Origin: an uncultured Eubacteriales bacterium | GTDB taxonomy: Bacteria; Bacillota; Clostridia; Oscillospirales; CAG-272 | Length of the DNA: 64,000 nucleotides | Reading direction: 5' to 3' | Assembly (NCBI GenBank): GCA_934446365.1 | Contig: CAKSDZ010000002.1 | Span: 1-64,000 of the forward strand | In this document: positions 35,593-44,702 of the stretch, in pieces | How positions within the stretch are numbered: the stretch's first letter is position 1 | Layout of the letters: every line of letters begins with the position of its first letter | Position numbers and translations under genes: made by a program | Notes under the pieces: model-generated | The model's database searches: none | What the model was told of the DNA's origin: nothing | The model's input: only the letters and a program-made list of their open reading frames with translations

Positions 35593-36798
35593 TCAAAGCG
35601 TTTGCATAATGGAGAGAATCGGTGCGTAAATGGAGATGAAGACCACGCCGATTGCACCGCCCATGATGACAAGGATAATCGGCTGGATCATCGTCGTCGC
35701 ACTGTTCAGCGCGTTCTGCACCTCGGAATCGAAATGATCGCAGGATTTGAGGAGCACCTCATCCATCGCACCGGTATTCTCGCCGACCGCAATCATTTGA
35801 ATCAGCAGCTGCGGAAAAATCTTGTATTTGTCCAGCGCCAGCGCGAGCCGCACGCCCTGCTTGACATCCTCGATTGCCATGCGGAAGCGGCGTTCGATGT
35901 TTTTGTTGCCCATGAGATTCGCCATGACGTCAAGCGCATCCACGATATCCATACCGGATTCGATGAGAAGTCCGAAGCCTCTGGCGAAACGCGAAGTGAC
36001 CGTGGCCACCTGTATCTTCTTCATAAACGGGATGCGGACCTTCAGCGTATCGTAGAAATACCGGCCGCGCTTTGTCTTGCCGAGCAGGACAAAGAACGCC
36101 ACCACGACAAAAATCACAATCAGAATTTCTTTCCACTTGGCTAAGAAAAATTCGCTGATGTTAAACATCGCAAGCGTGATGCCCGGCATCGGAACATCCA
36201 TGACGGCAAGCGAGGTCTTAAACGTCGGGATGACATACATGGTCAGCACGGCAAGCACGACGACCGTCAGACAAAGCAGAACTATCGGATAGGCCAAGGC
36301 GCTTTTGACCTTGGAACGGATTTTATGGTCGGTCTCGTAATAATCGGCAACGCTCACCATCACCTTGTCCAGCACGCCGCCCACCTCGCCGACATAGGTC
36401 ATGCTGCGGAAATATTCGGGAAATACGCGCTTATGCTTTGCCATCGCCTCCGAAAGAAGCAGACCGGACTTGACGTCCTCATACACACGCGCGAGCACCT
36501 TTTTGAAAAACGAGGTATAGGACTGTTCTTTGAGCACTTCAAGACAGTCGATAACGGAAACGCCCGCGTTAATCATGATGGCAAACTGGCGGCAGAAAAT
36601 GGTGAGCTCCTTGATGGAAATACCACCGCTTGCGGTCAGAAACGCGCTGGGCGGCGCGTCGGAAATGGCTTTCGCCTTGACAAGATAAAGCCTCTGCTTG
36701 GCAAGCTCTTCCCGCAGAGCCTCCTCATTTTCCGCAAAAAATGTCCCCGTAAATTTCATCTTATCGAAATTGATCGCGGTATATTTGAATTTTTGCAT
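35593..36798 (-). CDS. pilC: Type IV pilus inner-membrane platform protein PilC
   Basis: 401 residues. ATG 36798 (MQKFKYTAI) is preferred over the longer frame. GspF/PilC family: two homologous T2SSF domains each starting LTIFCRQFAIMINAGVS-like or VTSRFARGFGLLIESGM, with three transmembrane helices (about 170-190, 215-235 and near the C-terminus). It recruits PilB and PilT. It overlaps no neighbour; pilD ends 42 bases inside the longer open frame, which also argues for the shorter start. Confidence 0.92.
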   Translation of the reverse strand: MQKFKYTAINFDKMKFTGTFFAENEEALREELAKQRLYLVKAKAISDAPPSAFLTASGGISIKELTIFCRQFAIMINAGVSVIDCLEVLKEQSYTSFFKKVLARVYEDVKSGLLLSEAMAKHKRVFPEYFRSMTYVGEVGGVLDKVMVSVADYYETDHKIRSKVKSALAYPIVLLCLTVVVLAVLTMYVIPTFKTSLAVMDVPMPGITLAMFNISEFFLAKWKEILIVIFVVVAFFVLLGKTKRGRYFYDTLKVRIPFMKKIQVATVTSRFARGFGLLIESGMDIVDALDVMANLMGNKNIERRFRMAIEDVKQGVRLALALDKYKIFPQLLIQMIAVGENTGAMDEVLLKSCDHFDSEVQNALNSATTMIQPIILVIMGGAIGVVFISIYAPILSIMQTL

Positions 36799-36839
36799 CT
36801 GAAAAAGATTTTCCTTTCCCGCCGACACGGCGCGGATTT

Positions 36840-37649
36840 TTAAAATGACAGCAGTCCGAGATACCAAGAGGTCAGCGCATCGCCGAAAAGCGCCGCCATA
36901 AGGATTCCGAACGCCAGGAACGGCGCAAACGGATATTCCGTAAAACGCTCCGAGCTTTTCCGGCGCCTGATGATCAAAAGAATGACAGACCCTGCGACGG
37001 AGCCGATCAGGACGGCGATAAAGGTCCCGATCCAGCCGAGATAAAGTCCCGCGGCCGCCATCAGCTTCACATCGCCGAAGCCAAGCCCCTCCCTCTTATA
37101 AATCCAAAGCGCCAAATAATAAATCAAAAGGAAAAAGCCGCCGCCGACCGCAAGGCCGATCAGGTGATCCGTCCATCTCCCGTCCGTGAGGAGCGCGTCG
37201 GAAACCGTCAGAACGACGCCGAGCACGGCGAGAATCACCGAAAACCTGTCCGGTATAATCTTGTGTTCAAGATCGATAAAAAACACACAGATAAGGACGG
37301 ACGACAGAACCATGGCACACACCGTTTTGATGATGCCGTATGCGTCAAGGGAGAAAAACAGAGCGACCGAAGCAAGCCACAAAATCATATTGGCAAGCTC
37401 CACAGCCGTATAGCGGAAAGAAATATGTCCCCCGCAGCTCCGGCATTTTCCGCCGAGCATACAATATGATATCACCGGTATGTTGTCATACCATTTGAGC
37501 TTATAATCACATTTCGGGCAGTGTGACGGCGGATAGACGACGCTCATGCCGAGCGGCACCCGATATATGACGACGTTGAGAAAGCTCCCGATGCAAAGAC
37601 CGAGCAGTCCGGTGAGAATATACGTAAAAACAAGATAAACGGTATCCAT
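36840..37649 (-). CDS. pilD: Prepilin peptidase / N-methyltransferase PilD
   Basis: 269 residues from ATG 37649. The start overlaps the stop of the upstream gene (TGATG), and GGGGAG lies 7 bases upstream. The N-terminal methylase part has the Zn tetrad CPKCD and CRSCGG, and the peptidase has its two aspartates in DLEHKIIPD and GFGDVKL, among about eight hydrophobic helices. It cleaves and methylates prepilins such as those encoded just upstream. Confidence 0.94.
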   Translation of the reverse strand: MDTVYLVFTYILTGLLGLCIGSFLNVVIYRVPLGMSVVYPPSHCPKCDYKLKWYDNIPVISYCMLGGKCRSCGGHISFRYTAVELANMILWLASVALFFSLDAYGIIKTVCAMVLSSVLICVFFIDLEHKIIPDRFSVILAVLGVVLTVSDALLTDGRWTDHLIGLAVGGGFFLLIYYLALWIYKREGLGFGDVKLMAAAGLYLGWIGTFIAVLIGSVAGSVILLIIRRRKSSERFTEYPFAPFLAFGILMAALFGDALTSWYLGLLSF

Positions 37650-38083
37650 CACACATCTCCCCGGTACGCGCCGTAGGTCCAAACCCTGACAAAGCGGCTT
37701 CCGTCCTCATTTTCTCCGACAACCACCGTCAAAAGCGTCTGTGTCATGGTTTTATCCTTGACAATCAGCGTCGTCTTGTCATAGCTCACGATGACGTTAT
37801 AGGCTTTCGGCGAGTAATCCGTATCTTCATAAGGCACCGCGCCGACATTCTCGCCCGAATGTTTCGAATATTCCTCAATAAAATCCGCATATTCCTTTCC
37901 GCCTTTCAGGAACTTATTTCCGATTTCATCTAAAATCAGCTTTTCGTCCAGCTCGTCGGCAGAGGTTTGGTATGCCGTATTCCCATACAGCACAGCGGAA
38001 AGAAAAATGAAAGCGATGACACTGACCATCATGAGGCCGATGATGACAATCGGCATCACCGAGCCTTTTTTGCTGTTTTTCAT
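37649..38083 (-). CDS. Pilus-associated minor pilin-like membrane protein (PilX-like)
   Basis: 144 residues. A short basic leader ends KKG, followed by SVMPIVIIGLMMVSVIAF, an N-terminal hydrophobic helix as in PilX/PulK-type minor pseudopilins. The Glu at +5 of standard pilins is absent (Ile at that place). The rest is a small soluble domain with no motif. It starts within ATGA of the upstream prepilin gene and its stop overlaps pilD, so all three are translationally coupled. Confidence 0.72.
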   Translation of the reverse strand: MKNSKKGSVMPIVIIGLMMVSVIAFIFLSAVLYGNTAYQTSADELDEKLILDEIGNKFLKGGKEYADFIEEYSKHSGENVGAVPYEDTDYSPKAYNVIVSYDKTTLIVKDKTMTQTLLTVVVGENEDGSRFVRVWTYGAYRGDV

Positions 38084-38700
38084 GAGCCGCTCGCCTCCGT
38101 TCCCGATTCGGCCGCCTGCGCAAGCGAGGCGTCAAGCGTCAGTCCGGACGTCAGATAATAGGCACGGCGCAGAGCTGTCGAGCCGCCCTTTATATAGAGC
38201 GCCTCGGCAATCAAAGTGTCCACTCGGATGATGCCGCCGCGATTTTCAATATAGACGACCACCTTCACGGAGCAATTCGATGCCGTATCATAGGATTCCG
38301 CATCCTTTTCGACGTTTTTCTCCGCAATCCGATCGAGGCGCGCCGTCACAGCACCGGAACGCGGCGTCCCCTCTTCCTTCATGGTATAATAATCGGAAGG
38401 GATATAAACGGCGAGCCTCCATATTTCGCCGCTTGCAAATGAAGCCGGGAAGCCGCCCTCAACCGACGATATACCGTATACAAACTTCAAAGCCTCCTCG
38501 GGATCATCGCTTTGCAGACAGGAGAGAACATTATCCGCTTCGTTCACCGCATATTGACGGTAAGCTACATTTTCAAAGGATTCCGCGGCAAAAAGTACGG
38601 TCGAAAGCGCCGCAAAGGAAACGATGATGACAACCGTCATGGCCACAACAACCTCGACAAGCGTCATACCGCGCCGGGATCTGGTATTTGCTTGGTTCAC
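38080..38700 (-). CDS. Type IV prepilin-like protein (minor pilin)
   Basis: 206 residues. The leader ends RRG, then MTLVEVVVAMTVVIIVSFAA: a class III prepilin signal with Gly11 cleavage and Glu at +5. The C-terminal domain is unrecognised and acidic. The overlap with the next gene is 4 bases. The long divergent body suggests a minor pilin rather than the major subunit. Confidence 0.82.
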   Translation of the reverse strand: MNQANTRSRRGMTLVEVVVAMTVVIIVSFAALSTVLFAAESFENVAYRQYAVNEADNVLSCLQSDDPEEALKFVYGISSVEGGFPASFASGEIWRLAVYIPSDYYTMKEEGTPRSGAVTARLDRIAEKNVEKDAESYDTASNCSVKVVVYIENRGGIIRVDTLIAEALYIKGGSTALRRAYYLTSGLTLDASLAQAAESGTEASGS

Positions 38701-38737
38701 TTACGCGCGCCTCCTTTCCTGCTATCGCATGATCGTA

Positions 38738-40063
38738 TCACAAAATCTGCTGTCCCTTGAATGAGCCTGCAAAATAACCGCCGTAAGCGGAAAGATTTCC
38801 GGTCAGCTCGGGATTTTTCTCGACAGACGGATCAAAATACAGAAATTTCATATGAGAATCCTCCTCCGCATTCAGCCTTTCAAGCAAAAACGCAAACTGC
38901 GCCGGCAGATTCAGCACCGTATAATCCGGCGTCGGCATGCCCTCCGTCAGCCTGCACTGCCTGATAAAAAGCAGGATTCGCTTCAAAATATACCGAAAGT
39001 TCTCATAAACGAAGCCGCGCTCATCCTCGGGAAACTCACGCTGCATGAATTTCGGCAGCTTTCGGCCCTCTTTTTTGGTCAGCGTTTTTTCACTGCGGAC
39101 GGGAGCCGTTCCTGCGGCATCCTCCGCCTGAAGCTCGCCGATAAGCTTCAACATTTCCTCTTCCGAAAGATTTTCCATATTCATGGCAGGGATTTCCCCT
39201 GTCGCGGCGGGTATTTCCGCCGTTTCCTCGGCCGCAGGAGCGTCGGGAGCCGGACGGACGCCCGTTTCCTCGTCCTCTTCGTCCGAATATTCCTCATCGC
39301 TGATGGTAATGATCGATTTTGTCAGCTGCTTCGCCCTTGCAGCCTCCTTGGCATTCAGCACGGCCAGCTCCGCGACGTCGTCGCCGTAAATCGTGTTCTC
39401 TCCGACGACCTTATTCGGTTTTAAGATATCCTGTCCGAACGGCAGCTCGGAAAAGCCGAGGATTCGGTCTTTCTCGGTCAGAATGAGCAGTGTGCTGTTT
39501 TCCTTGATATCGACGAAAAGAAGATTGTCTTTTTTTACCTTGGGACGCAGCTCAAAAAGTGCACCTGCGGCTGCGGCCGGCGCAAACGTGAGCGTCGTGA
39601 CCGGCATGGAATGCTTGGCGAAAGTCTCTCGGATTCCGTCGATCAGCGCTTTTCTCGTCACGGTCAGAAGATAGGCGGTGCTCTTTTTGTTGGTATAGAA
39701 TATCTGCGGCGAAATTTTCAGCTCCTCCGCATTTTTATACTGATTTTTGATTTCCGCCTTGAAAGCGGATTCCATTTGTGACTTCGACATCGTCGGAATC
39801 GTGATGATATCAAACGTCACAAGCGAAGCGGGCAGCACCACGGTCAGCGCGAACATGCGAAGCTGACGGAACAGCGGCGAAACGGCGGGGAGCGCCTCGT
39901 CAAGCGCCTCTGCATACTGGCCGCGCCGGAGCTTATCCCCCGGCAGAGGAAAATCCTTTGCTCTCGCTTTCTGCACGGAAGCGCCCGGTGCATTCATAAT
40001 GGTTAGTTTTTCCGCCGCGGCGTTGATTTCCACCACGATCACAGGACTGTTGTTCGCTGCCAT
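38738..40063 (-). CDS. pilM: PilM-like actin-fold pilus assembly protein with acidic insert
   Basis: 441 residues. The N-terminal half resembles PilM-type ASKHA proteins (VIVVEINAAAEKLTI, later ALTVVLPASLVTFDIITIP, LLFVDIKENSTLLIL). PilM is usually about 350 residues; here residues about 250-345 are a low-complexity Glu/Asp/Ala/Pro stretch (SDEEYSDEEDEE). The end (PDYTVLNLPAQ) returns to the fold. PilM normally binds PilN and links to PilB. No pilN or pilO homologue is visible in this cluster. Assigned by context and weak similarity. Confidence 0.65.
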   Translation of the reverse strand: MAANNSPVIVVEINAAAEKLTIMNAPGASVQKARAKDFPLPGDKLRRGQYAEALDEALPAVSPLFRQLRMFALTVVLPASLVTFDIITIPTMSKSQMESAFKAEIKNQYKNAEELKISPQIFYTNKKSTAYLLTVTRKALIDGIRETFAKHSMPVTTLTFAPAAAAGALFELRPKVKKDNLLFVDIKENSTLLILTEKDRILGFSELPFGQDILKPNKVVGENTIYGDDVAELAVLNAKEAARAKQLTKSIITISDEEYSDEEDEETGVRPAPDAPAAEETAEIPAATGEIPAMNMENLSEEEMLKLIGELQAEDAAGTAPVRSEKTLTKKEGRKLPKFMQREFPEDERGFVYENFRYILKRILLFIRQCRLTEGMPTPDYTVLNLPAQFAFLLERLNAEEDSHMKFLYFDPSVEKNPELTGNLSAYGGYFAGSFKGQQIL

Positions 40064-40133
40064 GAATTTTCTTATCTCCGTTCCGCCGCGCCCTGCGGCT
40101 TCTCTTACTCAAATTTTTATGCTTTTCCGACGT

Positions 40134-40652
40134 TTACGGGGAGGGCTGCCCTGATTTTTTCACAAGTGCGAAAACATATTCCCCTGTTTTCCCGTCCGCC
40201 GTATAGACGACCGTGCATTTCACAATGTCGGAAATATCCCCATCATAATCAAAGCTTACGTCCCGTATCAAGGTATACGTGCGCCATGATACCTCAGAGC
40301 CCTCATCGGATACTCCGTTTATCAAATCAAAAAAACGCTTATCATTTCTGTTAAACTGTAAGGTTCTCAAATCGGCAGGGTCATCCATATTTCGGAAGGA
40401 CAATGCGGAATCCGGATGCTCGTATAGCATATACCTTTCCGTATCATACCGATAAAACCAGTCCGATATTTCATTTTTCACATGATAAAGCTCGCTGGAA
40501 AGCTTGGAGGTCGCCGTCCGCTTTACAAGATAGGAATTCATCATCACGACAAGCGACAGAAGCGACGCAATCACAATGAGTCCGACGGTAATGGCGACGA
40601 GCAGCTCGGCAAGCGTGAAGCCGCGTCTATTTTTTTGCTTGACAGAATCCAT
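40134..40652 (-). CDS. Type IV prepilin-like protein
   Basis: 172 residues from ATG 40652 behind GGAGAGGAGG. The leader ends NRRG, then FTLAELLVAITVGLIVIASLL: cleavage after Gly11 with Glu at +5. The C-terminal domain has alternating charged and hydrophobic strands without Cys pairs. First gene of the pilus operon. Whether it is the major pilin or a PilW/PilV-like minor one cannot be decided. Confidence 0.83.
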   Translation of the reverse strand: MDSVKQKNRRGFTLAELLVAITVGLIVIASLLSLVVMMNSYLVKRTATSKLSSELYHVKNEISDWFYRYDTERYMLYEHPDSALSFRNMDDPADLRTLQFNRNDKRFFDLINGVSDEGSEVSWRTYTLIRDVSFDYDGDISDIVKCTVVYTADGKTGEYVFALVKKSGQPSP

Positions 40653-40842
40653 ATAAAAAGCGGCCTCCTCTCCTGTTACAAATCCATAAACAAAGTAAAA
40701 ACGGTTTGCCGGAAAATCGGTCGGCATCCGGCAAACCGGAAAAATCGCATCCTAAAGAAATGAAGCCGCCCGAAAAATAACAGCCGTCATACGAGCCGCA
40801 CCACGCATGAAGCCGGTATTTTCAAAATTCTCTTCAATATAT

Positions 40843-41562
40843 TTATTGAAGCTGCTGACGTTTGATTCTCTTTTTCATTCTGCGGACGTCACGCAGCATT
40901 TTGAAGGAATCCCTCAGGACATTCACCTTCGATTCCCTGTGATTGATGATTTTCACCGGCATTTCTTCAATCCGATACCCCACCTTATTGGCGATCATAA
41001 TGACTTCAAGGTCGAACGCAAAGCGGTCGACCTCACAGTTTGAAAATATTTTCTTCGCCGCATCACGCCGGAAGCCCTTGATTCCGCACTGAGAATCGGA
41101 AAGACGGAAGCCCGCGGCAATCGAAATCACCTTTATGTAGGTTTTAGAGGCGAGCTTGCGGATAAAGGTATACCCCGCATATCCGTCCTTCGACAAATTT
41201 CTCGAACCGACGACGATATCCGCGTCGGACTTAGAAAAAATACCCGCCAGCTCTCCCACGGCCTCCGTCCCGTATGCGTTGTCGCAATCGGTAAAGATGA
41301 GGATATCGCCCGTCGCGGACAGCATTCCCGTGCGCACGGCATAGCCCTTTCCGCGGTTCGGCGAATAAGAACAAAGCCGGATGCGCGGTTCCGTCTGCGC
41401 CGCGGCGGAAACGACAGCACCGCAGCCGTCCGAGGAGCCGTCATCCACAAAAATAAGCTCCCAGTCCTCAAACGCGGACCTCATATAATCCGAAAAGGTT
41501 TTGAGTGCCCCATCAATAATGGAGCTTTCGTTATACATCGGAATAATCAAAGAAACCTTCAT
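40843..41562 (-). CDS. Family 2 glycosyltransferase, dolichyl-phosphate-sugar-synthase-like
   Basis: 239 residues from ATG 41562 behind GCGGAGGATTG. GT-A fold: VSLIIPMYNE, VDDGSSDGC, FTDCDNAY (DXD-equivalent), VGSRN, and the QCGIKGFRRDAAKKIF acceptor-loop motif of the DPM1/ALG5-like branch. No C-terminal membrane helices are present. It probably transfers a sugar to polyprenyl phosphate for cell-surface glycans. It starts 184 bases after the downstream end of the lipoprotein gene on the same strand. Confidence 0.88.
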   Translation of the reverse strand: MKVSLIIPMYNESSIIDGALKTFSDYMRSAFEDWELIFVDDGSSDGCGAVVSAAAQTEPRIRLCSYSPNRGKGYAVRTGMLSATGDILIFTDCDNAYGTEAVGELAGIFSKSDADIVVGSRNLSKDGYAGYTFIRKLASKTYIKVISIAAGFRLSDSQCGIKGFRRDAAKKIFSNCEVDRFAFDLEVIMIANKVGYRIEEMPVKIINHRESKVNVLRDSFKMLRDVRRMKKRIKRQQLQ

Positions 41563-41749
41563 ATTATCAATCCTCCGCACCGTCCAAATCCCAACGGCGC
41601 CAATTTTCAGGCAACGAATCTATGGCACGCGGCTCTGTCCGACATATCGGGTACTTATTATAAAACAAAACCGCGCCGCTTGGAAAGGCCCCGGCAAAAA
41701 AGGTGCCTTTCAAAGCCAAAACAGCATCTCATTTCCCGCAGGTACAGGC

Positions 41750-42898
41750 TCAATACAGCGTATTGACCGCGATTCTTTTATAGATTTTGCTGTCTATGGG
41801 AACGCATGTCGAATTCTGAATATAGCTCTCCTTGATTGTAAGATATCTGTCGTAATGCGGTGTTGCATACGACGCTCCCACATAAGAATACTCAAACATC
41901 GCTTTGGCGCGGCTGTCGCTGCCGCAAATGAAATCCAAATCAAAGCCAAGCCGCTGGAACACGGCAAAATATCCGGTACGGTCGTCCTCATCGCCGGAAA
42001 TCACATCGCTGATTTCATTCGTATCGAGCGCCATGACCGCATTCATCGTAATGGTGTTGACGGAATCTCCGGTGGAAGAGCCGACGATAGCACCGTAAGC
42101 ATCAAAATAAATCTCGCTCATATAATCGGAATTGGAATATTCCGAGATAACGGTGTCGACAGACTCCCCCGCAAGGAGCTTACGATAAGCTGCCTCGATA
42201 TCCGCGCGGGCTTTTTCCTCCGCCGCAGAATCTCCCTTGGTATACAAAACGACGACCTGTTTATAGTGATAATAGCTCTGGCTCAAATAATCGTCAAGGT
42301 CGGAGGAAAGCGCCAGTTTCAGTCTTTTTTCCAAAAGGTTTTTGTAATAGGTGAATTCAAAATATTCCGGCGTCATGCCGCCCGCAAGAGAAAGCGTCTT
42401 GCGGTAAAGCTCCTCGGCGTATTCCTCTTTCGTTCCCTTATAATCGATTTGCGATTCGTCCATTTCATCGATATAAGCCTGAAGCTTTTTCATATAGTCG
42501 TCGTAATACGCCTGCTTGTCCGCCTCCGTGACGGTGATTCCGTACTTTTCACCGAGTGCCACAAGGCTGTAATATTCGACGAGAGTGTCCTCCGCGACTT
42601 CTTTGACAGCGGCCGTTTTTTCCTTTTTCGTGGCGATTTTGGCATTTCCGTCCTCGTCCACGACCGTATCGGAAACAATTCCTTTGAGATAAATAAACAC
42701 CGTGCGATATGTTTCAAACGGAACATCATAGCTTTTTGCTCCGTCTCCCACGTCTACCGTGATTTTCAGGACGTTGTCCACATCGATTCTTCCGCCGTAC
42801 CAGGCATAAAGCCCCGGCTTCCGTTCACAGCCTACAAACATCGTCACAAGCATACAAAGCACGGCAACGAGACATACAGCTTTTCCTATCTTCTTCAT
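41750..42898 (-). CDS. Lipoprotein, SurA/PrsA-like foldase candidate
   Basis: 382 residues behind TTGGAGG. Signal peptide with lipobox FVGC (Cys24). The long helical middle (YGITVTEADKQAYYDDYMKKL) and the KQVVVLYTKGDSAAEEKARADIEAAYRKL segment resemble the chaperone and parvulin parts of PrsA/SurA-type foldases, but the parvulin domain is incomplete or divergent. It would act outside the membrane on exported proteins. Function is tentative. Confidence 0.62.
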   Translation of the reverse strand: MKKIGKAVCLVAVLCMLVTMFVGCERKPGLYAWYGGRIDVDNVLKITVDVGDGAKSYDVPFETYRTVFIYLKGIVSDTVVDEDGNAKIATKKEKTAAVKEVAEDTLVEYYSLVALGEKYGITVTEADKQAYYDDYMKKLQAYIDEMDESQIDYKGTKEEYAEELYRKTLSLAGGMTPEYFEFTYYKNLLEKRLKLALSSDLDDYLSQSYYHYKQVVVLYTKGDSAAEEKARADIEAAYRKLLAGESVDTVISEYSNSDYMSEIYFDAYGAIVGSSTGDSVNTITMNAVMALDTNEISDVISGDEDDRTGYFAVFQRLGFDLDFICGSDSRAKAMFEYSYVGASYATPHYDRYLTIKESYIQNSTCVPIDSKIYKRIAVNTLY

Positions 42899-42957
42899 GA
42901 ATTACCTCCAAAAAGGATTTAAACGACTTGGATTTTATATCAAAACGCTCCGCGATA

Positions 42958-43001
42958 CCCGCCGGCAAAGCCAAACACCTCGGTCTGTTTTTGCCGGCGG
43001 G
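42958..43001. repeat. Inverted repeat between two minus-strand genes
   Basis: Perfect 12-base arms CCCGCCGGCAAA/TTTGCCGGCGGG with a 20-base loop. There is no T run, so termination would be inefficient or factor-dependent. Confidence 0.6.
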
Positions 43002-43084
43002 GACAGAGCTTCCCTATTCCCGTAAAACTTATACGAATCATTTTATCATATTTTATCCGTATTTTCAATTATATTTTTTATTTT

Positions 43085-44149
43085 TTACATATTGTTAGCA
43101 AATATTTCGGAAATTATGGTGTTCCTCATGGAATCCACCTTGGAAAAATCGATATATTCGCCGTAAATTTTTTCCGCTTCCGCGTGAAAGCGTCCGGCAT
43201 CCGCCAGCGCTGTCAGCGCGCCGTCCATCAGCGATGCCGCACATTTTTCCGAGAAGCGGAGCCGTCCGCGGTGCGCGGCAAGCTTTTCCCTTGACGCAAA
43301 TCTTGAAATATTGATTGTTTTATCGAAAGCTTCCGCCTCCGTCTCGCCGCACACCGCGAAGAATACATTTTCCCCGTCTACAAAAACGCCCTCCGTGCGC
43401 GAGGGCAGCAGCGGCGTCGGGCAAACCGTCATGGAAATCCCCGCGCGCTCGATCGCGATGCAAAGGCGCGTCATAAAAACATAACCGAGCCCGTATTTAT
43501 CGGTGACGGCATAGGTCTTTTCCGCTTTTTTGCGAAACGTATCGAGCGTGACCTTTCCCGACGTTCCGATCGCGGATAAATACCGGCGAGAGACGCCGCC
43601 TGTCTTTGCTTTTTTCATCGACGACACAATCCGCGCGATGGCGGCGTCCGCCTTTTCCGTGAGAAAAGCCGGCATGGCAAGCTCCGCAATCTCCCGCTCC
43701 ATGCGTCCCGCGGCGGAAAGATACCGGTATGCCGTGCGGTAGGAGTCCCGCTTCTCCGATATCAGCGAAATCAGACGTGCGCGCTGCTCCTCCAGCCCCG
43801 CAAAATCGAAAGCCTCCCCGAGATTGACGATCCTTTCCACGGCGCCGGGATACACGGGATCGGTCATATGCGGGGCGGTCCCGTCGATCACGGCGATGCC
43901 GAGCTTCGGAATCAGAACGCCGTCAAGCGAGCTTGTGTCGGAGGAGCAGTAATCATATTCCACCTCATATCCGTTCGCCTCGGCGGCAAAGCCGACGCTT
44001 TTCATAAGCGTCGATTTCCCCGTGCCGGGACCTCCTTTGAGTATGTAAATGCGATTCAGCTTCTCCGGCGGGAATATTTCGCCGAACAGACTGAAAAAGC
44101 CTCCCTCGGTATTGGCAGCGGCAAAAAATCTTGTCGTATAGTTCTCCAT
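43085..44149 (-). CDS. P-loop ATPase of unknown role (PRK06851-like)
   Basis: 354 residues from ATG 44149 with GAGGAG just upstream. Walker A is LKGGPGTGKSTLM (about residues 38-50), then YCSSDTSSLDGVLIPKLGIAVIDGTAPH, which is typical of a clostridial group in which two similar ATPase halves occur. The second half contains VCPTPLLPS. Related proteins are found in spore-formers, but no function is established to my knowledge. Single gene, divergent from rpsU. Confidence 0.72.
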   Translation of the reverse strand: MENYTTRFFAAANTEGGFFSLFGEIFPPEKLNRIYILKGGPGTGKSTLMKSVGFAAEANGYEVEYDYCSSDTSSLDGVLIPKLGIAVIDGTAPHMTDPVYPGAVERIVNLGEAFDFAGLEEQRARLISLISEKRDSYRTAYRYLSAAGRMEREIAELAMPAFLTEKADAAIARIVSSMKKAKTGGVSRRYLSAIGTSGKVTLDTFRKKAEKTYAVTDKYGLGYVFMTRLCIAIERAGISMTVCPTPLLPSRTEGVFVDGENVFFAVCGETEAEAFDKTINISRFASREKLAAHRGRLRFSEKCAASLMDGALTALADAGRFHAEAEKIYGEYIDFSKVDSMRNTIISEIFANNM

Positions 44150-44327
44150 TCGCTCCTCTTTCTCCGCCGCCCGCGCCCGCACTGAAACGGTGCGCTTCCA
44201 TATGAAGCCGCAATCGGCCGCACGCGGCAGCTTTCGGTTTTTCACTGCATTGTATGCAGGAAAAGGTCCGCACGCCAATCTTTTTTGAAAAATATGACTG
44301 CTTTTCCGACATTTTTTTAAATTTCAC

Positions 44328-44357
44328 TTGACAGACAGAAGCACTCCGGTGTATAAT
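44328..44357 (+). promoter_or_regulatory. Predicted strong sigma-A promoter of rpsU
   Basis: Consensus TTGACA at 44328-44333, 18 bases, consensus TATAAT at 44352-44357, 59 bases before the start codon. Confidence 0.85.
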
Positions 44358-44416
44358 AACCATCGAGAAAATTTAATTCTCTTTGCACCTTTTTCATGCG
44401 GAGGGAGGGATTATGA

Positions 44417-44596
44417 ATGGCTGAAATAAGAGTTAAAGAAAACGAATCGCTTGACAGCGCTCTTCGCAGATTTAAGAGACAGTGCGCTCGCTCCGGTGTC
44501 ATCGCCGAGGTCAAAAAAAGAGAGCACTACGAGAAACCGAGTGTTAAGCGTAAAAAGAAATCAGAAGCGGCAAGAAAGCGTAAATTCAAAAGCTGA
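44417..44596 (+). CDS. rpsU: 30S ribosomal protein S21
   Basis: 59 residues from ATG 44417 behind GAGGGAGGGA; an ATG 4 bases earlier is out of frame. The sequence opens [20 protein letters not shown], with the S21 signature, and ends in a very basic tail ([16 protein letters not shown]). It binds the 30S platform. It has its own consensus promoter and a terminator, so is monocistronic or only partly read into rimM. Confidence 0.96.
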   Translation: MAEIRVKENESLDSALRRFKRQCARSGVIAEVKKREHYEKPSVKRKKKSEAARKRKFKS

Positions 44597-44610
44597 TTGC
44601 AGCACAACAT

Positions 44611-44650
44611 GCCCCGCGGAGGTTTGCGCTTCGCGGGGCTTTTGTTTTTA
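44611..44650 (+). terminator. Intrinsic terminator after rpsU
   Basis: GCCCCGCG/CGCGGGGC stem, 13-base loop, TTTTGTTTTT tail. Confidence 0.87.
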
Positions 44651-44702
44651 TCCGTTAAATCCGCCGCAAACAGGAAATAATACCGGAAGAAAAGGAATTC
44701 AC

